Source of the DNA: Noviluteimonas caseinilytica
GTDB lineage: Bacteria; Pseudomonadota; Gammaproteobacteria; Xanthomonadales; Xanthomonadaceae
Assembly: GCF_018406605.1 (NCBI RefSeq)
Contig: NZ_AP024545.1
Span: 1,364,001 to 1,428,000, forward strand
Direction: 5' to 3'
Length of the DNA stretch: 64,000 nucleotides
Within the stretch, counting starts at the first letter, position 1. Each line of letters starts with the position of its first letter. Position numbers and translations under genes: made by a program. This document shows positions 60,745 through 64,000 of this stretch, one piece after another. Under the pieces are notes generated by a model. That model was not told the DNA's origin and did not search any database. It saw only the letters and a list, made by a program, of their open reading frames with translations.

Positions 60745-62411
60745 CGCCGGTGCTGCGCGCCGCGCGCATCGGCCGCGTGCTGGTGCGTTACCGCCTCGAT
60801 GATCTCCTCGACGACACGCCCGCCGAACGCTGGCTGCGCCTGATGCGCCCGTTCGTGCCGAGCGCGTCGGCCGAAGTGGCCGCGCAATCGCGCGGTGCGC
60901 GCCTGCGCCTGGCGTTGCAGGAGCTCGGGCCGATCTTCGTGAAGTTCGGGCAGATCCTGTCGACGCGCCGCGACCTGGTGCCGCCCGACATCGCGATCGA
61001 ACTCACGCTGCTGCAGGATCGCGTCGCGCCGTTCGACGGCAACACGGCGCGCGTGCTGGTCGAAGAAGCGCTGGGCCAGCCGATCGATGTGGCCTTCGCC
61101 TCGTTCGACACCACGCCGCTCGCATCCGCGTCCATCGCGCAGGTGCACGCGGCGCAGATGCACCCGGTGGGCGACCAGCCGCCGCGCGAGGTCGTGGTGA
61201 AGGTGCTGCGCCCAGGCATCGAGAAGCAGATCGCGGGCGACATCGCGCTGCTGAAGTCGATTGCCGCGCTGGTGGATCGCACGCATCCGTCCGCCGACAA
61301 GATCCGCCCGCGCGAGATCGTCGCGGAGATCGAGAACACGCTGGCCGCCGAACTCGACCTGCAGCGCGAAGCCGCGAACGCCTCCGTGCTGCGTCGCTTC
61401 TGGCAGGGCTCCAACGACCTGTACGTGCCCGAGCCGATCTGGTCGCACACCGCGCAGCGCGCGCTGACGATGGAGCGCGTGCACGGCATCCCGAGCGACG
61501 ACATCGCCGCGCTCGATGCCGCCGGCATCGATCGCAAGGCGCTCGCCGCGAAGGGCGTGCGCGTGTTCTACCAGCAGGTGTTCCGCGACAACTTCTTCCA
61601 CGCCGATGCGCACGCCGGCAACATCTGGGTGGATGCGCAGCGCCAGCAGGACCCGAAGTTCATCGCGCTCGACTTCGGCATCATGGGCCAGCTCTCCAGC
61701 GAGGATCAGTACTACCTCGCGGAGAATTTCATGGCGATCTTCAACCGCGATTACCGCCGCATCGCCGAGCTGCACGTGCAGGCCGGCTGGATGCCGTCGC
61801 ACATCCGCATCGACGAGCTGGAAGCCGCGGCGCGTTCGGTGTGCGAGCCGTACTTCACGCGGCCGCTGTCGGAGATCTCGCTGGCCGAGGTGCTGATCAA
61901 GCTGTTCCGCACCGCGCAGCGTTACGAACTCACGCTGCAGCCGCAGTTGATTCTGTTGCAGAAGACGCTGCTGAACATCGAGGGCGTCGGCCGGCAGCTG
62001 GATCCGGACATCGACATCTGGGCGGTCGCGCGCCCCGTGCTCGAGCGCATCCTGCTCGATCGCTACAGCCCGCAGCAGCTGCTCACCGAGTTCCGCAAGC
62101 GCCTGCCGGAAATGGTGACGCGCGCGCCGGACATGCCGCGCCTGTTGCACAGCTGGCTGACGCAGCAGGTGGAAGGCGGGCATTCGCTGAAGATGCAGTC
62201 GCAGGACATCCGCGACCTCACGCAGATGATCCGCGGCGCACAGCGGCGCGTCATCTCCGCGATCCTGGGCACGGGCCTGCTGATCGCCGCTGCGGTGATG
62301 TACAGCCTGGAAGCCGGCGGCCCGCGGTTCTTCGGGTTGCCAGCGTCGGTGTGGATCGCGGGACTGGGTGGGGCGTGGGCGCTGCTCGCCGCGTGGCCGC
62401 GTCGTAAATAA
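60741..62411 (+). CDS. ubiB: Ubiquinone biosynthesis protein UbiB
   Basis: A 556-residue atypical protein-kinase-like ATPase of the UbiB/ABC1/ADCK family needed for ubiquinone synthesis. The KxGQ signature (FVKFGQILSTR), invariant Lys in VVVKVLRPG and DxG-type DFGIMG are present. Two C-terminal hydrophobic segments anchor it in the inner membrane. ubiE is not adjacent, unlike in E. coli. Confidence 0.95.
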   Translation: MTPVLRAARIGRVLVRYRLDDLLDDTPAERWLRLMRPFVPSASAEVAAQSRGARLRLALQELGPIFVKFGQILSTRRDLVPPDIAIELTLLQDRVAPFDGNTARVLVEEALGQPIDVAFASFDTTPLASASIAQVHAAQMHPVGDQPPREVVVKVLRPGIEKQIAGDIALLKSIAALVDRTHPSADKIRPREIVAEIENTLAAELDLQREAANASVLRRFWQGSNDLYVPEPIWSHTAQRALTMERVHGIPSDDIAALDAAGIDRKALAAKGVRVFYQQVFRDNFFHADAHAGNIWVDAQRQQDPKFIALDFGIMGQLSSEDQYYLAENFMAIFNRDYRRIAELHVQAGWMPSHIRIDELEAAARSVCEPYFTRPLSEISLAEVLIKLFRTAQRYELTLQPQLILLQKTLLNIEGVGRQLDPDIDIWAVARPVLERILLDRYSPQQLLTEFRKRLPEMVTRAPDMPRLLHSWLTQQVEGGHSLKMQSQDIRDLTQMIRGAQRRVISAILGTGLLIAAAVMYSLEAGGPRFFGLPASVWIAGLGGAWALLAAWPRRK

Positions 62412-62413
62412 AG

Positions 62414-62454
62414 CTCCCTCCCCCTGCGAAAGCAGGGGAGGGTTGGGGAGGGGT
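62414..62454. repeat. GC-rich palindromic repeat, copy 2
   Basis: The arms CTCCCCCTGC and GCAGGGGAGGG surround GAAA and are followed by TTGGGGAGGGG. It lies between ubiB and the DUF559 gene and is inverted relative to copy 3 on the other side of that gene. Confidence 0.8.
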
Positions 62455-62537
62455 CAACCGACTCCGCAGACCGTTCGGCTTCAACGCAACGTTCGCGCAC
62501 AACACGCTCCCCTCGACCCCACCGTCGAAGGATCGAC

Positions 62538-62882
62538 ATGCGCACCATCTGGAAGCGAGCCCGCGCCCTCCGCAACAATTCGACCCTCGCCGAGCGCCAC
62601 GTGTGGCGTTACCTGCGACGACGCAACCTCGGCGGTTACAAGTTCCGCCGCCAGTTCCCGATCGCCGGCTTCATCGTGGACTTCGCGTGCGTCGAAGCGC
62701 ACATCGCGATCGAACTCGACGGCGGCCAGCATGCGGAGGCCGTTGCCTACGATGCGGCGCGGACGAGGAAGATCGAGGAGAAGGGCTATCGTGTGCTGCG
62801 GTTCTGGGACAACGATGCGATGAAGCAGACGAATGCGGTGCTCGAAGTGATCCTGAAGGTGTGTGATGAACGAGCTCGGTGA
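62538..62882 (+). CDS. DUF559 (Vsr-like endonuclease-fold) protein
   Basis: A 114-residue protein of the DUF559 family, which shares the PD-(D/E)xK-type fold with very-short-patch repair endonucleases. Key residues are Asp48 (FIVDFA), Glu59 and Asp61 (IELDGGQH) and Asp72-Arg75. Whether it cuts DNA is not established for the family. GAAGGA lies five bases before the ATG. It is flanked by inverted copies of a palindromic repeat and overlaps the start of truC by 20 bases. Confidence 0.88.
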   Translation: MRTIWKRARALRNNSTLAERHVWRYLRRRNLGGYKFRRQFPIAGFIVDFACVEAHIAIELDGGQHAEAVAYDAARTRKIEEKGYRVLRFWDNDAMKQTNAVLEVILKVCDERAR

Positions 62883-63633
62883 GAGCGCCCCTCCCCAACC
62901 CTCCCCTGCTGGCGCAGGGGAGGGGGCAGAAGCGTTGCGCGTTCTGTTCGTCGACGATTTCCTCGGCGTCGTCGACAAACCCGCCGGGCTGATGGTCCAC
63001 GACTCCGCGCTCGCGCGCGGCGAAACCGACTTCGCGGCCGATCGGCTGCGCGAGCAATTCGGCCGCCCCATCTTCCTCGTGCATCGCCTCGATCGGGCGA
63101 CCAGCGGCTGCCTGCTGCTCGCCTTCGATCGCGAGACGGCGTCCACGCTCGGCAAGACGCTGATGGCGCGCGATGTCGAAAAGGATTACCTCGCGGTCTG
63201 CCGCGGCTGGCCGGAGGAACGGTTCACCGTCGACCACGACCTCGACGGCGGCCCCGGCAAACCGGTCAAGAAACCAGCGGTCACTGAGTTCGAGCGCCTC
63301 GCCACGTGCGAACTCAACTTCCCGTCCGCAGGCTTCCCGACGTCACGCTACGCGCTCCTGCGCGCCACGCCGCTCACGGGCCGCTTCCGCCAGATCCGCC
63401 GCCACCTCAAGCACCTCTCGCATCACCTGATCGGCGACACGAGCCACGGCGACGGGCGCCACAACCGCGCGTTCCGCATGCTCGGCATCCATCGCATGCT
63501 GCTGCACGCCGAGCGCCTGGCGTTCGCGCATCCGGCCAGCGGCGAGCGCATCGAAGTGCGTGCGCCGCTGGATGCGGAGTTCGCGAAGGCGCGGGCGCTG
63601 TTCGACGGCGCGGCGTTTCCCGACATCCGCTGA
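62863..63633 (+). CDS. truC: tRNA pseudouridine(65) synthase TruC-like (RluA family)
   Basis: A pseudouridine synthase of the RluA branch, 256 residues if it starts at ATG 62863. The catalytic motif is HRLDRATSGCLLLA (catalytic Asp in RLD), and QIRRHLKHLSHHLIGDTSHG resembles TruC. A palindromic repeat covers codons 9-22 (APPQPSPAGAGEGA), so the native start may be further down, for example TTG 62935, which follows AGGGGG. The first 24 residues are thus doubtful. Confidence 0.82.
   Translation: MMNELGESAPPQPSPAGAGEGAEALRVLFVDDFLGVVDKPAGLMVHDSALARGETDFAADRLREQFGRPIFLVHRLDRATSGCLLLAFDRETASTLGKTLMARDVEKDYLAVCRGWPEERFTVDHDLDGGPGKPVKKPAVTEFERLATCELNFPSAGFPTSRYALLRATPLTGRFRQIRRHLKHLSHHLIGDTSHGDGRHNRAFRMLGIHRMLLHAERLAFAHPASGERIEVRAPLDAEFAKARALFDGAAFPDIR
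62888..62927. repeat. GC-rich palindromic repeat, copy 3, inside the truC reading frame
   Basis: The arms CCCTCCCCTGC and GCAGGGGAGGG surround TGGC and are preceded by CCCCTCCCCAA. It is the reverse complement of copy 2 and lies within the first codons of the truC frame. Confidence 0.8.
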
Positions 63634-63645
63634 TCGCGGGCCCGC

Positions 63646-63654
63646 TGCTAAAGT
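63646..63654 (+). promoter_or_regulatory. Extended -10 box of arfB (leaderless layout)
   Basis: TGCTAAAGT fits TGnTAnnnT and ends six bases before the ATG at 63661; there is no ribosome-binding site. Confidence 0.45.
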
Positions 63655-63660
63655 CCCGCC

Positions 63661-64000
63661 ATGCTCGAGATCGCCCCCGACCTGTCCATCCCCGACGAAG
63701 AACTGACCGAACGCTTCGTGCGTGCGTCGGGCCCGGGCGGACAGAACGTCAACAAGGTGGCCACCGCGGTGGAACTGCGCTTCGATGTCGCGGGCTCGCC
63801 GTCGTTGCCCGAGCCCCTGCGTGCGCGCCTGCTGGCGCGGCGCGACCGGCGCCTGACCGACGAGGGCGTGCTGGTGCTCAACGCCCAGCGCTTCCGCACG
63901 CAGGACCGCAATCGCGAAGACGCGCGCGATCGCCTGGTGGCCTTCATCGTCGCGGGGCTCCACGTGCCGAAGGCGCGGGTGGCCACCAAGCCCACGCGCG
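63661..64000 (+). CDS. arfB: Peptidyl-tRNA hydrolase ArfB, C-terminus cut by window edge
   Basis: Stalled-ribosome rescue factor (YaeJ/ArfB), which releases peptides from ribosomes without a stop codon. 113 residues are visible of an expected 140 or so. The release-factor motif GGQ is in SGPGGQNVNK, followed by the typical LRFDV and NREDARDRL segments. The basic C-terminal tail that enters the mRNA channel lies beyond the edge. Its promoter-like box directly before the ATG suggests a leaderless mRNA. Confidence 0.93.
   Translation, partial: MLEIAPDLSIPDEELTERFVRASGPGGQNVNKVATAVELRFDVAGSPSLPEPLRARLLARRDRRLTDEGVLVLNAQRFRTQDRNREDARDRLVAFIVAGLHVPKARVATKPTR

Overview
High-GC chromosomal DNA, dense, with short intergenic gaps and many start/stop overlaps. 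The protein repertoire points to a member of the Xanthomonadaceae (Lysobacter/Luteimonas/Xanthomonas type gammaproteobacteria). Reasons are the rhlB<>trxA-rho arrangement, an oleABCD olefin cluster, many secreted peptidases (S9, M61, M16), an I78-type inhibitor lipoprotein, an otsB-GH15-otsA trehalose operon and a YcgL protein. The exact genus is inference. I see no rRNA, tRNA, CRISPR array, insertion sequence or prophage, and no gene-free stretch longer than 300 bases.

Layout. 1-4.8 kb: 5' part of ntrB (cut by the left edge), a GNAT acetyltransferase, a TerB-like protein, then the minus-strand chain ftsE-ftsX-response regulator-ung. 4.9-9.1 kb: rhlB, divergent trxA, and rho with a glutamine/asparagine-rich N-terminal extension. 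9.1-23 kb: envelope and secreted proteins (TonB-C-like protein, KefB-type antiporter, a large membrane-anchored ankyrin protein coupled to ycgL, FAD-Rieske oxidoreductase, S9 and M61 peptidases). 23-28.5 kb: indolepyruvate:ferredoxin oxidoreductase and a TPR sulfotransferase. 28.6-36.7 kb: a rightward run of ParA, SixA, YceI, phospholipase D, DUF1232, thioesterase, acyltransferase, YheT hydrolase, PEBP and an SDR lacking its catalytic residues. 36.7-38.7 kb: uppP and a RES-Xre toxin-antitoxin pair. 38.7-41.6 kb: glnA behind an NtrC/sigma-54 control region, then amtB. 41.7-50.4 kb: a stress and glycan block (GT4 plus debranching enzyme, SDR, a disordered protein, otsB-GH15-otsA). 50.4-55.3 kb: trmL, a small exported protein, an SDR, an M16 peptidase and a lipoprotein. 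55.5-62.4 kb: oleABCD then ubiJ-ubiB. 62.4-64 kb: a DUF559 nuclease-like gene bracketed by inverted palindromic repeats, truC and arfB (cut by the right edge).

How the parts connect. NtrB at the left edge and the NtrC sites before glnA belong to the same nitrogen circuit although 38 kb apart. OtsB, OtsA and the GH15 enzyme handle trehalose and alpha-glucans, probably for osmotic or desiccation stress. OleABCD makes long-chain olefins from acyl-CoA. Many adjacent genes are coupled through ATGA, GTGA or TTGA overlaps.

Most notable items: (i) three copies of a palindromic GC-rich repeat, two of them inverted around the DUF559 gene; (ii) the RES-Xre pair, whose promoter carries two TTCC-N2-GGAA palindromes; (iii) five genes with a TAnnnT box 6-8 bases before ATG and no ribosome site, which predicts leaderless mRNAs; (iv) pseudo-enzymes or pseudo-receivers (an SDR without Ser-Tyr-Lys, a response regulator whose first receiver lacks the phosphoacceptor Asp); (v) the Q/N-rich extension of Rho.
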